A stretch of 48,885 nt of DNA. Origin: Chitinophagaceae bacterium UBA2791 (GTDB lineage: Bacteria > Bacteroidota > Bacteroidia > Chitinophagales > Chitinophagaceae). Of this stretch, positions 1 through 9,690 are shown one piece after another. Numbering within the stretch: the stretch's first letter is position 1; each line of letters opens with the position of its first letter. The stretch lies in contig DEHV01000044.1 of NCBI GenBank assembly GCA_002352105.1, positions 136,043 to 184,927 on the forward strand, given 5' to 3'. The translations under genes were made by a program, and so were the position numbers. Below the pieces are notes generated by a model. That model was not told the DNA's origin, made no database searches, and was given only the letters and a program-made list of their open reading frames with translations.

Positions 1-25
1 GCTTCTCTCTCTGCGTCGTACGCTC

Positions 26-2017
26 TTACCACGGTATGATCAGCTTATTGTTTTTTCTTTCCACGTCGGCCATGCGCCGGGAGGGATCTATCTCCACGGA
101 TTTCATTTCTGAAAGTTTCCTGTCCACTTCTACCGTATACGTCGGATGCGTCCATTTCCAGGCTTCAGATACGGTCCGGGGGATCGAGCTGTCTTCCTGG
201 GGTTTCTCGCCAAACATAAGGTACTGAGGCAGGTAAGCCAGTTGGCGGCTGCCGTCTTTGTATTCGATCATCAGGTCTATCGGCATGGGCATTTTTCCTA
301 TTCTTCTGAGGCGGATCTTCGATTTGCCCCCTTCTTCCCATAAACTGTCTATGCCATAATCGATCGTTTTGACGGAGTTCACCCAGTACTCCTTATACCA
401 GTCCAGCTCTATATTGCTCACCTTCTCGGCTACCTGCATAAAGTCGTCCGCATCAGGATGTTTAAAACGCCATTGCCAGTAGTATTCCAGCATGATCTTA
501 CCGAGGTTGTCTTCTCCCACGATATATCCAAGCTGTGAAAGGAATACGCAGCCCTTTGCATAGGCTGCGGCGCCGTAGGCGTTGTTGTTGTCAAAATGAT
601 CGGCATGGGTGGTCAGGGGCTCCTCAAAACCTGATTTTGCCAGGTAGAAATAGGTATCATAATTATCGGAATGATACCGGGGAAGGATATTGTTCAATGA
701 ATCCAGGGTTTGGAGAGCTGCCGTATTTCCGGCCAGCCTTTTCCTGATCACTGTTTGCTGATAAAAATTTTCCACCTTATCGGTAGCCCATTCCGTAAAC
801 CCTTCATCCATCCAGGGATACAAGGATTCGTTGGTTGCGAGCAACATCTGGTACCAGGTATGCATCCATTCATGGAAAACCGTTCCCAGCCCGGGGCCGG
901 CCAGCAGGGTGGCCATCGGGTATTCCATGCCTCCGTCGCCGCCCTGGATAAAGGAATATTGTTTATAGGGGTAGGGGCCAAAATTTTTGATGATGAAGGG
1001 ATAAACAGCTACGGCCGCATCGGCTACTTCATTCCATTGGTTGTCTACCGAAGCAATATAATTGGCGGGGCTATGGCTAAGCCTTGCTTTGATTTCCGGT
1101 TGCAGCGCATCGAACTGTTGTTTTAGCGCCTGTTCATCGCGGTTATACAACACATGAATATCCGGCCCCCCGGGTATCCTGCGCACCAGGTGTTTGAATT
1201 CCGGGTCGGCCGCCCAAACAAAATCATGCACCTGGGGAGCGATAAAATGCCAGGTTAGCTTTTCGCCTGCAGGTCTGACCACCTTGGTTCCCGGCGTTTC
1301 ATATCCATAACCGATCTGGTTAGCGTTTTGAAGGTAGCCGGTCCCTCCCAGGATATAGTTTTTATCGATGCTGATCTTTACGTCAAAATCTCCCCATACG
1401 CCGTAGAACTCCCTGGCGATATAGGGCGTGGGATGCCAGCCATCCTGGTCGTATTCGCAGAGTTTGGGATACCATTGGCTCATGCTGAAGCGAACGCCGT
1501 TATCCGCATCCCGGCCGCTTCTCCGGATCTGCTCCGGGACCTGCGCGCTGAACTCCATTTCAAACACTGCTTTCGACCGGGGCGGGATGGGCCTGGTCAG
1601 CTTCACCTCCATGATGGTTTCGTGTATGGTAAACGGTTGGGCTACCCCGTTCATGGTCAGCGAGCGTATTTTCTGATAGCCTATTTCATTTTCTTTCAGG
1701 TTGCTGATCCGGTCGCGAACCCTGGAATCCCAGTTAGGGCGCCCGTTAATGTTTATCTTTCCTAACTCGATGCTGCGGACATCCATCATGCTATTCGGCT
1801 GAAAAGCGTTCCAATACAGATGATAGAAGACCCTTTTCAGGGTGTCGGGCGAATTATTTGAATATTCCAGCTTTTGTTTTCCGGTAAACGTGTTGGACGC
1901 GGCATCCACGTCTATCTGCATGATGTATTTTACCTTTTGCTGCCATTTGGAGGGTTGGGCGATACCAATAAAAAAAGTAAGGACCAGCGCAGCAGATAAG
2001 AAGATCTGTTTTATCAT
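26..2017 (-). CDS. M1 family metallopeptidase, exported
   Basis: A zinc aminopeptidase of the M1 (gluzincin) family, 663 residues. A hydrophobic signal segment spans residues 3-19 and ends near AQP, so the enzyme should act in the periplasm or at the outer membrane. The exopeptidase motif reads GGMEYP (residues 362-367; the usual form is GxMEN). The zinc site is HEWMH (H382, E383, H386) with the third ligand E405 in WMDEGFTEW, the expected 18-residue spacing. The ATG overlaps the TGA of the upstream PepSY-like gene by 4 bp, so the two are probably co-translated. The family removes N-terminal residues from peptides; the substrate here is not known. Full length, no defect seen. Confidence 0.93.
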   Translation of the reverse strand: MIKQIFLSAALVLTFFIGIAQPSKWQQKVKYIMQIDVDAASNTFTGKQKLEYSNNSPDTLKRVFYHLYWNAFQPNSMMDVRSIELGKININGRPNWDSRVRDRISNLKENEIGYQKIRSLTMNGVAQPFTIHETIMEVKLTRPIPPRSKAVFEMEFSAQVPEQIRRSGRDADNGVRFSMSQWYPKLCEYDQDGWHPTPYIAREFYGVWGDFDVKISIDKNYILGGTGYLQNANQIGYGYETPGTKVVRPAGEKLTWHFIAPQVHDFVWAADPEFKHLVRRIPGGPDIHVLYNRDEQALKQQFDALQPEIKARLSHSPANYIASVDNQWNEVADAAVAVYPFIIKNFGPYPYKQYSFIQGGDGGMEYPMATLLAGPGLGTVFHEWMHTWYQMLLATNESLYPWMDEGFTEWATDKVENFYQQTVIRKRLAGNTAALQTLDSLNNILPRYHSDNYDTYFYLAKSGFEEPLTTHADHFDNNNAYGAAAYAKGCVFLSQLGYIVGEDNLGKIMLEYYWQWRFKHPDADDFMQVAEKVSNIELDWYKEYWVNSVKTIDYGIDSLWEEGGKSKIRLRRIGKMPMPIDLMIEYKDGSRQLAYLPQYLMFGEKPQEDSSIPRTVSEAWKWTHPTYTVEVDRKLSEMKSVEIDPSRRMADVERKNNKLIIPW

Positions 2018-2466
2018 AAGGTCATCTTATCTTTTAGCAGCCTGCCTTTTGGAGAAAAGTAAAGATTTCTTTTCTGGATATCGCTTTTGATCGCTTCTAC
2101 CCGGTATTGGATGACATTGTCGGGCATCTGTATTTTAGTTGTTTTGCCAATGGTCCATTCGGCATACTTGCTTCTCTCAAATCCCTCTTCCACCGCTTCC
2201 GGGAGGTCTTCCTCGGAAATGGTCTCCTCTGTGCTTTCCCATATTCCCTTATTGGTGAAGGTAGCCAGGTATTCCTTTTCGTCCAGGGTAAAAGAAGCGC
2301 TGAATCCGCTCAGCTTATCCATCCAGGATACATTGGTGGCCATCGGATATTTTTCCGTAAACCTGTTGGTTGCTTCCGCGGGTATTTTCCTGAGCTGGGC
2401 ATCGGCGGACGCGCTGAAGCCGAGGATAAAACAAAGGGTAAAAATTAAGCTGAAGGCCTTTTTCAT
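2014..2466 (-). CDS. PepSY-like (DUF2874) exported protein
   Basis: A 150-residue exported protein. The start at MKKAFSLIF gives a clean signal peptide ending around SADAQ; the frame extends 25 residues further upstream, but that would bury the signal. The mature part (IPAEATNRFTEKYPMATNVSW, then a beta-rich stretch with EYLATF and a helical EETISEEDLPEAV) matches the PepSY-like DUF2874 fold typical of Bacteroidota periplasmic proteins. Its molecular role is not established. It shares a 4-bp stop/start overlap with the M1 peptidase, which suggests a functional pair, perhaps as a binding or inhibitory partner (inference). It is transcribed divergently from fecR. Confidence 0.8.
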   Translation of the reverse strand: MKKAFSLIFTLCFILGFSASADAQLRKIPAEATNRFTEKYPMATNVSWMDKLSGFSASFTLDEKEYLATFTNKGIWESTEETISEEDLPEAVEEGFERSKYAEWTIGKTTKIQMPDNVIQYRVEAIKSDIQKRNLYFSPKGRLLKDKMTL

Positions 2467-2677
2467 AATCTGATCATTTTGTGAGACAAAGATGAGGCAG
2501 TATTGCCTATATCGCGAGTAAAATTTATAATTATAACACAATTTTCAGAGCTATGCGAGCCGATACGTAAAGACGGCGCTTTGGTTTTTACGACAAAAAT
2601 AAGGATAATGACTGTGCTGCGGGCGATTGCTCGTATTTTATCTCGTAAATTATAGAGCAATAAATTTATTCTGCAGG

Positions 2678-3883
2678 ATGGACGAGGGTAGACCTCATAT
2701 TGAAATAATGAACGAGGAAGAAGCCCGGCGTATCGCCGCGCTGATCACGGGTTTTATTCAGGGAACCCTATCCGAAAAGGAATGGGATGATCTCGATGAA
2801 TGGATAGCCGCCAGCGATAAGAACATGCAGTTGTTTGAGCAGTTGACCGACGAGGATCGTTTAACCGAATCTGTTGAATGGCTGCGCCGGATCGGCGCCC
2901 GGTCGGCCATGCAGAAAGCAGATCATCGTAAAACAGGCTATGCGTTTTTACAAGATCCGGTAAGAAGAATATGGGTATCGGTCGCGGCAGTTATACTGAT
3001 CATCTCCGGCGCGGCATATTATAAAATGGCGTTCGCGCCGAAAGAAAAAGACATTTTTGTTGTGGAATGGCCGGCTAACGACCATATGGAACCGGGAAAC
3101 ACAAGCCCGGCGCTGATCCTTGCGGAAAGCAGGCGGATATATCTTTCTTCAGAGGCAGACTCCTCCGTATGGATATCGCCAACTATCCATGCGCGTATTG
3201 AAGGGAAGGTGTTGCATTATCCTAAAGCGCTCAATGACCGGGCGGAAAGCGATTGGAACATTCTGCAAACGCCGGCGGAAAACGATTATGGGATAAGCTT
3301 ATCGGATGGCACGAAAGTCAGGCTGAACGCGGGTTCAGCGCTCAGGTACCCGGTTTCGTTTGATAATGGGGAAAGAGTGGTCGAGCTAAGGGGGGAAGCC
3401 TACTTTGAAGTGCAGGAGGACAAAACCAGGCCGTTCCTGGTAAAATGCGGGAATGCCACGGTGAGGGTAACCGGCACCCGTTTTAATATTGACGCTTACC
3501 CCGGGGAAGCCGAACACCGCATCACCCTGCTGGAAGGAGGCGTGGAAATCCAGCGGTCTGCGGAACGGGTCAGGCTGCTGCCCAACCAGCAGGCGTTGAT
3601 TTTTACGGGGAAAGAAATAATGGTGAGGGACGATGCGAGGGCGGAGGAGCGCGTTGCATGGACAAGGGGCCTGTTTGCTTTTCACAAAGCGCCCATAGAA
3701 GAGGTCATGAAACAAGCGGCTAAATGGTATGGCATAACGGTCAGGTATAATGGAAAAATTGACCAGGAATTTTCGGGAAATATCCCCAGGAGCTCAACGT
3801 TGGAAGAAGCTTTACAGATGCTGGAGCTCTCGGGGGAGATCCGGTTTGTCATCAACGGGAGAGAGGTTATCGTGCAGCCCTGA
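2678..3883 (+). CDS. FecR family anti-sigma factor
   Basis: A 401-residue inner-membrane signal transducer that passes information from a TonB-dependent transporter to an ECF sigma factor. Visible parts: an N-terminal cytoplasmic domain (residues 11-90), one membrane segment (about 98-116, IWVSVAAVILIISGAAYY), a FecR periplasmic domain (about 205-300, with VVELRGEAYFEV and VRVTGTRFNIDAY) and a C-terminal DUF4974 domain (about 340-400) that resembles STN and ends in VINGREVIVQP. The ATG at 2678 was chosen; the longer frame starts on a TTG, and an ATG at 2708 (MNEEEARRI) is equally plausible. susC follows after 25 bp. No sigma factor gene lies next to it, unlike most Bacteroidota fecR genes. 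Confidence 0.9.
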   Translation: MDEGRPHIEIMNEEEARRIAALITGFIQGTLSEKEWDDLDEWIAASDKNMQLFEQLTDEDRLTESVEWLRRIGARSAMQKADHRKTGYAFLQDPVRRIWVSVAAVILIISGAAYYKMAFAPKEKDIFVVEWPANDHMEPGNTSPALILAESRRIYLSSEADSSVWISPTIHARIEGKVLHYPKALNDRAESDWNILQTPAENDYGISLSDGTKVRLNAGSALRYPVSFDNGERVVELRGEAYFEVQEDKTRPFLVKCGNATVRVTGTRFNIDAYPGEAEHRITLLEGGVEIQRSAERVRLLPNQQALIFTGKEIMVRDDARAEERVAWTRGLFAFHKAPIEEVMKQAAKWYGITVRYNGKIDQEFSGNIPRSSTLEEALQMLELSGEIRFVINGREVIVQP

Positions 3884-3908
3884 AGATCCCCTGCCCCAAA
3901 CTACAGTT

Positions 3909-6900
3909 ATGAAATGGTTACCGGTCTTATTGTTTGCCGCCATTCTTCATATTCATCCCGGCGCCAGGGCCCAGAAGATATCCCTTCACCTGGTCGACGC
4001 TCCCTTGAAGCAGGCGTTTGACGAGATACAGCGTCAGAGCGGAGCGTCTTTTTTATACACGGAGAAGGCGCTGAAGATGTCAAAACCGGTGAATGTAAAT
4101 GTCGACCAGGTTTCTTTAGACGACGCGTTGACTGCGTGTTTTGAGGGTCAGCCCCTGGCATACCGGATAGTCAATCATACGGTAACGGTAATGGAGAACC
4201 GCAATTTTCGCTTTTCCCCGGCGCTCAGAAAGATCCCGGAGGTGGCGGGAGCAGTAAGCAACGATCATGCGGAGCCCTTGTCCGGCGTCTCTGTCAGGCT
4301 AAAAAGATCCAATAAGGGCGCGCTGACCGATGAAGAGGGCGTATTCAGGATAGTAGATGTTCCGGAAAACGCAATATTGGAATTCACCGCTATCGGCTAC
4401 GAGCGCGCCGAAAGAAAGATCAATGGCGCGGAACGATTGAATATTCAGTTGATCCCGGCCATTGATGAACTGGACCAGGCGCTCGTTATAGGATATGGGA
4501 ATACGACCAGGCGAACGAGCACAGGCGCTATAAGCAAGGTCTCGCAACAGGATATTGCCGCGCAGCCTGTATTCAACCCCCTTGCTGCAATGACGGGTAG
4601 AATGAGCGGCGTATACATAAGGCAGATGACCGGCGTGCCCGGAGGTAATTTCAGCATCCGTATCCGGGGAAAAAGCAGCATCAGGGAGGAGGGTAATTTT
4701 CCCTTGTACATAATCGATGGATCGCCTTTTACTTCCACTACGCTGAGCTCTGTTTTTGCATCGGGATCGATCACGCAGACGGGCAATCCGCTTAATATGC
4801 TCAACCCCGCGGATATCGAAAGCATTGAAGTGTTGAAGGATGCGGATGCCACTGCGATCTATGGTTCCCGCGGTTCTAATGGCGTAGTGCTGATCGCTAC
4901 CCGGAAAGCGAAGGGCGAAAAAACCGTTTTAGGGATCAATTATTTCAATGGAGGAGGTAAGCTTACGCGCACGCTTCCCCTGCTTAAAACGGAACAGTAT
5001 ATTGAAATGAGAAGGGAGGCATTTGCCAATGATGGGTTAAGCCCCGGCGCGGCTGACAACGATGTGAACGGCGTCTGGCCCGTTGATAAATATACCGATT
5101 GGCAGAAAGTGTTAACCGGCAATACTGCAGTCATGACCAGCCTGCAGACTTCGCTGGAAGGAGGAGGCGAACGAACGCATTTTCTACTGAGGGCGGGGCA
5201 TGACCGGGAAACGACCGTTTTCCCGGGAAGTTCGGGCAATCAGCGATTGACGGCGCTTTTTCATTTTGCGCATCTCGGTCGGGATAAAAAATTAAGGATA
5301 TCATGGAAAAGCCTCATAGGCAATGACCAGCTTAAGCTGCCCCAGTTCGACCTGTTGCATTTTGCCCATACCCTTGCTCCTAATGCGCCCAGCGTTTATA
5401 CGGAAGAAGGAAAACTCAATTGGGAGAACGACGGGTGGGACAATCCCTTTGCTGAACTGTACAAGGAATACAGGTCGCATACAAATAACCTGATCAATAA
5501 TCTCGTTGTCAGTTATTCGCCGGCTTCTGCGCTGGAATATAAAACAAGCATAGGGTATTCCATAATGCATTTAACGGAATCGGCGATAAATCCTGCCATT
5601 TCTTACAGGCCTCTTCACCAGGTAGCTTCGGGATTCAGCGTATTCAATGAAGGAAGACTTTATTCCTTTATCGCAGAACCTCAGCTGTCTTACCGGCGAA
5701 CGCTTGCAGGCGGAACGTTCGAGGCGCTTTTGGGCTCGACATTCGAGCGGTCGATGCGTCAGACGACCGCGTTGCTGGGAACTGGATACGCCGATGACGC
5801 CGGGCTGCGCGACAAGCAGGCCGCAACCGATCTTAACCTGTTGAATTTTGAAAAGATAGACTACAGGTATGCCGGCGTTTTTGCCAGGTTGCGTTATAAT
5901 GCCAGGGGGCGGTACCTGGTCCATCTGACGGGGCGAAGAGACGGATCGAGCAGGTTTGCGCCTGGAAAACAGTTTGGAAACTTTGGCGCTATCGGGGCGG
6001 CATGGATTTTCAGCGAGACCAGGACAAGTAAAAGACTGATCCCTTTCTTGTCCTTTGGAAAAATAAGAGCTTCCTTCGGCAGTTCCGGCAACGATCAGAT
6101 AGGAGATTATCAATACCTGAATACCTTCCTGCTCTCGCCCTATTCTTATGAGGGCGTACAGGGAGCAATGCCTTCCCGCCTGGCCAACCCGGGTTTTCAA
6201 TGGGAGATGAATAAAAAATGGGAGATCGCAATGGAGACAGGTTTGTGGAATAACCGGATATTCCTTTCCGTTGCGCATTTTCGCAACCGGTCGACCCATC
6301 AGTTGATCGGTTATTTTCTTCCTCCTACCACGGGGTTCAACAGCGTTCAGGATAATTTTCCGGCTACTGTTCAAAATGCCGGCATTGAAATAGAATCCAG
6401 CGCTTCGCTCATAAAAACCAACCGGTTTCAATGGTCGGCAAATCTGAACTTTACGGTTCCCCGGAACAAGCTTCTTGCATTTCCCGATATCGACGGATCG
6501 TCGTACGCCCATATTTACGAGGTTGGCGCTTCTCTTTATTCCCCCAAAGCTTTTCGGTATACGGGCGTTGATCCGGCAACCGGCGTTTATCGTTTTATGG
6601 ACAAGGATGGCAATGGCAGCCTGGACTTTCCCGGCGATCTTTCAGTAAACGCGGAGATCTCGCAGAGATGGTTCGGCGGATGGGAGACAAATATCCGGAG
6701 GGGCAATCTAAGCCTGGACCTGTTTATTCAATTCGTAAAACAAAAAGGCGTAAGCTATCACAGCGGTTTTGAAGCGCCCGGAACCTTTTCCAATCAACCG
6801 GCGCTGGTTATGTCCCGCTGGCAAATGCCGGGCGATAGAAGCGCCGTGCAAAGATTTACGACCAATTACCATACCGGCGCGAGCGAGGCTTACAGCCTGG

Positions 6901-7145
6901 GCATAGCCGGCAGCGATCTTCCGGCGACAGACGCTTCCTTCGTGAGGATAAAAAATATTTCGCTGAGCTTCCTGGCTCCGGATCCATGGATCAGGAAGGC
7001 AGGTCTATCGCTTTGCCGGTTATACGTTCAATGTCAGAACCTGTTCACCATTACAAAATATATTGGCGATGATCCCGAAAATAATGGCTCGAACAGGTTG
7101 CCGCCGTTAAAAACCATTGTTGCAGGCATTCAAATCAACTTATGA
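3909..7145 (+). CDS. SusC/RagA family TonB-linked outer-membrane transporter with STN domain
   Basis: A 1078-residue TonB-dependent outer-membrane channel. In order: signal peptide (ends near GARAQ), STN signalling domain (about 25-90, ISLHLVDAPLKQAFDEIQRQSG), carboxypeptidase-like regulatory domain (about 112-190), plug with the SusC signatures IRIRGKSSI, PLYIIDGSPF and SIEVLKDADATAIYGSRGSN, then a large beta-barrel ending in VAGIQINL. The STN domain fits signalling to the upstream FecR. The start is the ATG at 3909, which gives the signal peptide; the frame is open further upstream inside fecR. It overlaps susD by 4 bp. The substrate is unknown: no glycoside hydrolase, sulfatase or lyase lies alongside. 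Confidence 0.95.
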   Translation: MKWLPVLLFAAILHIHPGARAQKISLHLVDAPLKQAFDEIQRQSGASFLYTEKALKMSKPVNVNVDQVSLDDALTACFEGQPLAYRIVNHTVTVMENRNFRFSPALRKIPEVAGAVSNDHAEPLSGVSVRLKRSNKGALTDEEGVFRIVDVPENAILEFTAIGYERAERKINGAERLNIQLIPAIDELDQALVIGYGNTTRRTSTGAISKVSQQDIAAQPVFNPLAAMTGRMSGVYIRQMTGVPGGNFSIRIRGKSSIREEGNFPLYIIDGSPFTSTTLSSVFASGSITQTGNPLNMLNPADIESIEVLKDADATAIYGSRGSNGVVLIATRKAKGEKTVLGINYFNGGGKLTRTLPLLKTEQYIEMRREAFANDGLSPGAADNDVNGVWPVDKYTDWQKVLTGNTAVMTSLQTSLEGGGERTHFLLRAGHDRETTVFPGSSGNQRLTALFHFAHLGRDKKLRISWKSLIGNDQLKLPQFDLLHFAHTLAPNAPSVYTEEGKLNWENDGWDNPFAELYKEYRSHTNNLINNLVVSYSPASALEYKTSIGYSIMHLTESAINPAISYRPLHQVASGFSVFNEGRLYSFIAEPQLSYRRTLAGGTFEALLGSTFERSMRQTTALLGTGYADDAGLRDKQAATDLNLLNFEKIDYRYAGVFARLRYNARGRYLVHLTGRRDGSSRFAPGKQFGNFGAIGAAWIFSETRTSKRLIPFLSFGKIRASFGSSGNDQIGDYQYLNTFLLSPYSYEGVQGAMPSRLANPGFQWEMNKKWEIAMETGLWNNRIFLSVAHFRNRSTHQLIGYFLPPTTGFNSVQDNFPATVQNAGIEIESSASLIKTNRFQWSANLNFTVPRNKLLAFPDIDGSSYAHIYEVGASLYSPKAFRYTGVDPATGVYRFMDKDGNGSLDFPGDLSVNAEISQRWFGGWETNIRRGNLSLDLFIQFVKQKGVSYHSGFEAPGTFSNQPALVMSRWQMPGDRSAVQRFTTNYHTGASEAYSLGIAGSDLPATDASFVRIKNISLSFLAPDPWIRKAGLSLCRLYVQCQNLFTITKYIGDDPENNGSNRLPPLKTIVAGIQINL

Positions 7146-8560
7146 AATCGAATAATAGACTCATTCAGTTTTATCCGCGCGGAACAACCCTGGGCCCGTT
7201 TGCGGCGCATGCATTTTTATGGCTAACCATTGTGATTTCCGGCGGCTGCCGAAAGCTGATCAGCGTCGGTTCCCCGGAAATGCAGATCAATAATACGAAG
7301 GTTTTTGCCAGCGATGCTTCTGCAACGGCCGCGGTCATGGGCATCTACATTGATTTATCTGTCAGGGAGACGGGGATCATTGCGGGCGGGCTCAGTTTAT
7401 GCGGCGGATGGGCCTCCGACGAATTACAGATCCATTCAACCACGCCGGATTACCAGGAATTCTATACCAATAATCTGAGGGCTTCTAACAATGTATTGCT
7501 TCAGTGGTGGACGGAAATATATAAGAATATATATGCGGCCAATCTGGTGTTGGAGGAGCTGCCCTTATCCCCGGGTCTGTCCGGGCAGGTTAAACGGCAG
7601 TTGGAGGGAGAAGCCAGGTTTATAAGAGCTTTTCTTCATTTTTATGCGATCAACCTCTTCGGCCCTGCGCCTTATATTACGTCGACGGCTTACCGCGAGA
7701 ATGCCAGGAGCAAAAGGCTTTCCGAAGATTCTGTGTACAGGCATATCATTGACGACCTGATCATCGCGGAAAAGCTGTTGCCGGATATGATTGCGGGCGG
7801 CGCGAGGACGAGGCCGTCGGCCTTAGCGGCATCATCGCTGTTGTCGCGGGTCTATCTTTATTTGAGGCAATGGGAGCGCGCTGAGGCTGCCGCGTCGAAA
7901 GCGATAGATCATCCTGCCGGCTTAATTAAGCTGGAAGATAGCCTGGATACTGTTTTTCTATCCGTAAGCGCCGAGGCGATATGGCAACTTCAGCCGGTGC
8001 GCCCCCTGCGGAATACCAATGAGGCGTTTTATTTTACAAAAGACAATACGCTCAGGCTGGCTTCCCTGTCGGATCAGTTCTATCAGGCGGGTTTTGAGCA
8101 AGGGGACAAACGAAAACAGCTATGGGTCAATAAAGTGGAGATCGGGGGAGCCAGCTATTATTCGCCCTATAAATATAAGATCGGGAAAAGCGAGGCGCTA
8201 GGGGAATACCAGAGCGTTCTCCGGCTGGCTGAGCTATTGCTTATTCGTGCGGAAGCGAGGGCGCAGCTGAATAAATTGATTCCCGCAACCCATGACCTCA
8301 ATCGGGTCCGCAACCGCGCCGGCCTGAGCGATTTTAATCCAGGTTCAGGAGATCATTTGCTTGAGGCGATAGCCCGGGAAAGAAAGGCTGAATTATTTGC
8401 CGAAGCCGGCCATCGCTGGTTTGATCTTAAAAGAACAGGGCAGGCAGGTCCTGTGTTGGCGGCAATAAAAAGCGCCTGGGAGCCTACGGACAGGCTTTTC
8501 CCTATTCCGCAAAAGCAACTGGATAACAATCCCGGGTTTACCCAGAATGCCGGCTATTGA
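7142..8560 (+). CDS. SusD/RagB family outer-membrane lipoprotein
   Basis: A 472-residue surface lipoprotein that captures substrate and forms the lid of the SusC channel. The signal is lipoprotein-type with a lipobox around ISGGC (C36). The N-terminal TPR-like part (WWTEIYKNIYAANLVLEEL; EARFIRAFLHFYAINLFGPAPY) and the C-terminal RagB signature (LAELLLIRAEARAQLN, LNRVRNRAGL, ERKAELFAEAGHRWFDLKRTG, LFPIPQKQLDNNPGFTQNAGY) are all present. The n-region before the hydrophobic stretch is about 22 residues, longer than usual. The ATG overlaps the TGA of susC by 4 bp. Its last 7 bases overlap the convergent 8554-9618 gene. Confidence 0.95.
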   Translation: MKSNNRLIQFYPRGTTLGPFAAHAFLWLTIVISGGCRKLISVGSPEMQINNTKVFASDASATAAVMGIYIDLSVRETGIIAGGLSLCGGWASDELQIHSTTPDYQEFYTNNLRASNNVLLQWWTEIYKNIYAANLVLEELPLSPGLSGQVKRQLEGEARFIRAFLHFYAINLFGPAPYITSTAYRENARSKRLSEDSVYRHIIDDLIIAEKLLPDMIAGGARTRPSALAASSLLSRVYLYLRQWERAEAAASKAIDHPAGLIKLEDSLDTVFLSVSAEAIWQLQPVRPLRNTNEAFYFTKDNTLRLASLSDQFYQAGFEQGDKRKQLWVNKVEIGGASYYSPYKYKIGKSEALGEYQSVLRLAELLLIRAEARAQLNKLIPATHDLNRVRNRAGLSDFNPGSGDHLLEAIARERKAELFAEAGHRWFDLKRTGQAGPVLAAIKSAWEPTDRLFPIPQKQLDNNPGFTQNAGY

Positions 8561-9618
8561 TGCGCCGGCGCGCCGTCCTCCGCGCCCAGCTCAAATACCT
8601 GCAGGTCTTGTTCATACAAGGCTATGAGCAGTTTGCCTGAAACAATGAAACTATTGAGGCATTTGTTATTAATCCTGGGTAGGTAGAAGCTTGAAAGGTA
8701 TCGGCCTGTTTTCAGGTCATACCTGTCTATAACGCAGTTTTCCCGGAATTGATCCGGGATTTCATTGTCGGCCCGCAGGTTGGAGAGAATGTAAAAGATA
8801 TCCTCCGTAAGGCATCCTGCCCTGTTAACGATACGGGGAGGCGCGCCAAAGGTGGTTGCTGTTCCCTGCTGCGATTCTTCCAGTTTTATTTTAGCCATGC
8901 TATTGGTGTCAATGGCGTTTGCGGTATATTTTATCCTGAGGGCGCTATCCATGCAGATGAACTGGTTTCGGTAATAATACAGGTAAATGATGTCTTTGGC
9001 CGTTTGGTTGGCATATAGTCTTCCATCTGTGCAGAAAATGCCGTCGTATTGTTTTTGCAGTATGGGCGGGATTGTCTTCTGTTTTGCTCCTTCAGCGATC
9101 TTATTAAGCGTTCTTGTCTGAAGCAGGGTGTCGTAATCGCAAACGATAAAGCTGGTTTCGGAAACTGGGATGGCATGATAGAAGCCATGTCTCCATTCGT
9201 TTATTGGTATGGGTTGTACGGAAGACAGACGGCTGAAGAGAATATTGGGCGTAGCGCCGTCCATCAGGTAGAGAAAGGGAGGCCGGATATCAAGCGTAGA
9301 TTGCCTCCAGTTTACCGGAAGCGTTTCTGCCTGTTCAATTCTTTGTTGGATAAGGGTAAGATCCCGGAGGTCTAGCCTGTTGATCAGGGCGGGCGCGGCA
9401 TAGCTCCCCAGGTAAAGCGTTAATGAGTCAAAGCCGGCAATATAGTAATGGGGATACTTTAAGTCGATCTTTTTTATTTTGGGCAATGAAGAGGTCAGGC
9501 GCCTGGAGAACCCGTTGGGCGTTTCCAGCCGCTTTGCCTCCTTGTAGTAAAGAGCAAGGACGATGCCTACGCCTGCAGCAAAGCATATAAACAATAGTAT
9601 GGCGCTGTTCTTTTTCAT
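8554..9618 (-). CDS. Membrane-anchored protein of unknown function, probably beta-propeller
   Basis: A 354-residue protein that I do not recognise as a named family. One N-terminal membrane segment (about 5-24, AILLFICFAAGVGIVLALYY) with no lipobox should anchor it with the body outside the cytoplasm. The body is beta-rich with repeated strand/turn units (SLTLYLGSYAAPALI, PPFLYLMDGATPNILF, GIFCTDGRLYANQTAKDIIYLYYY, DIFYILSNLRADNEI, CVIDRYDLKTGRYLSSFYLP, GKLLIALYEQDLQVFEL), like the six-bladed TolB/NHL-like proteins common in Bacteroidota. It is the last gene after a MauE-like protein and a four-cysteine peptide, separated from the peptide gene by a 14-bp inverted repeat. Role unknown; a sensor or receptor for the peptide is a guess. 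Confidence 0.7.
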   Translation of the reverse strand: MKKNSAILLFICFAAGVGIVLALYYKEAKRLETPNGFSRRLTSSLPKIKKIDLKYPHYYIAGFDSLTLYLGSYAAPALINRLDLRDLTLIQQRIEQAETLPVNWRQSTLDIRPPFLYLMDGATPNILFSRLSSVQPIPINEWRHGFYHAIPVSETSFIVCDYDTLLQTRTLNKIAEGAKQKTIPPILQKQYDGIFCTDGRLYANQTAKDIIYLYYYRNQFICMDSALRIKYTANAIDTNSMAKIKLEESQQGTATTFGAPPRIVNRAGCLTEDIFYILSNLRADNEIPDQFRENCVIDRYDLKTGRYLSSFYLPRINNKCLNSFIVSGKLLIALYEQDLQVFELGAEDGAPAHQ

Positions 9619-9690
9619 AACCTGTTCGCAGGATGAACTGCTGTTCAACCTAAGGGGTTGGGCAAGCAGGGTATTTGATTGGTATACTGA

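Noticed and set aside
5571..6512. 313-codon open frame on the minus strand
   Set aside because: It lies fully inside susC, in a shadow frame of the beta-barrel, with no domain and no sensible N-terminus.
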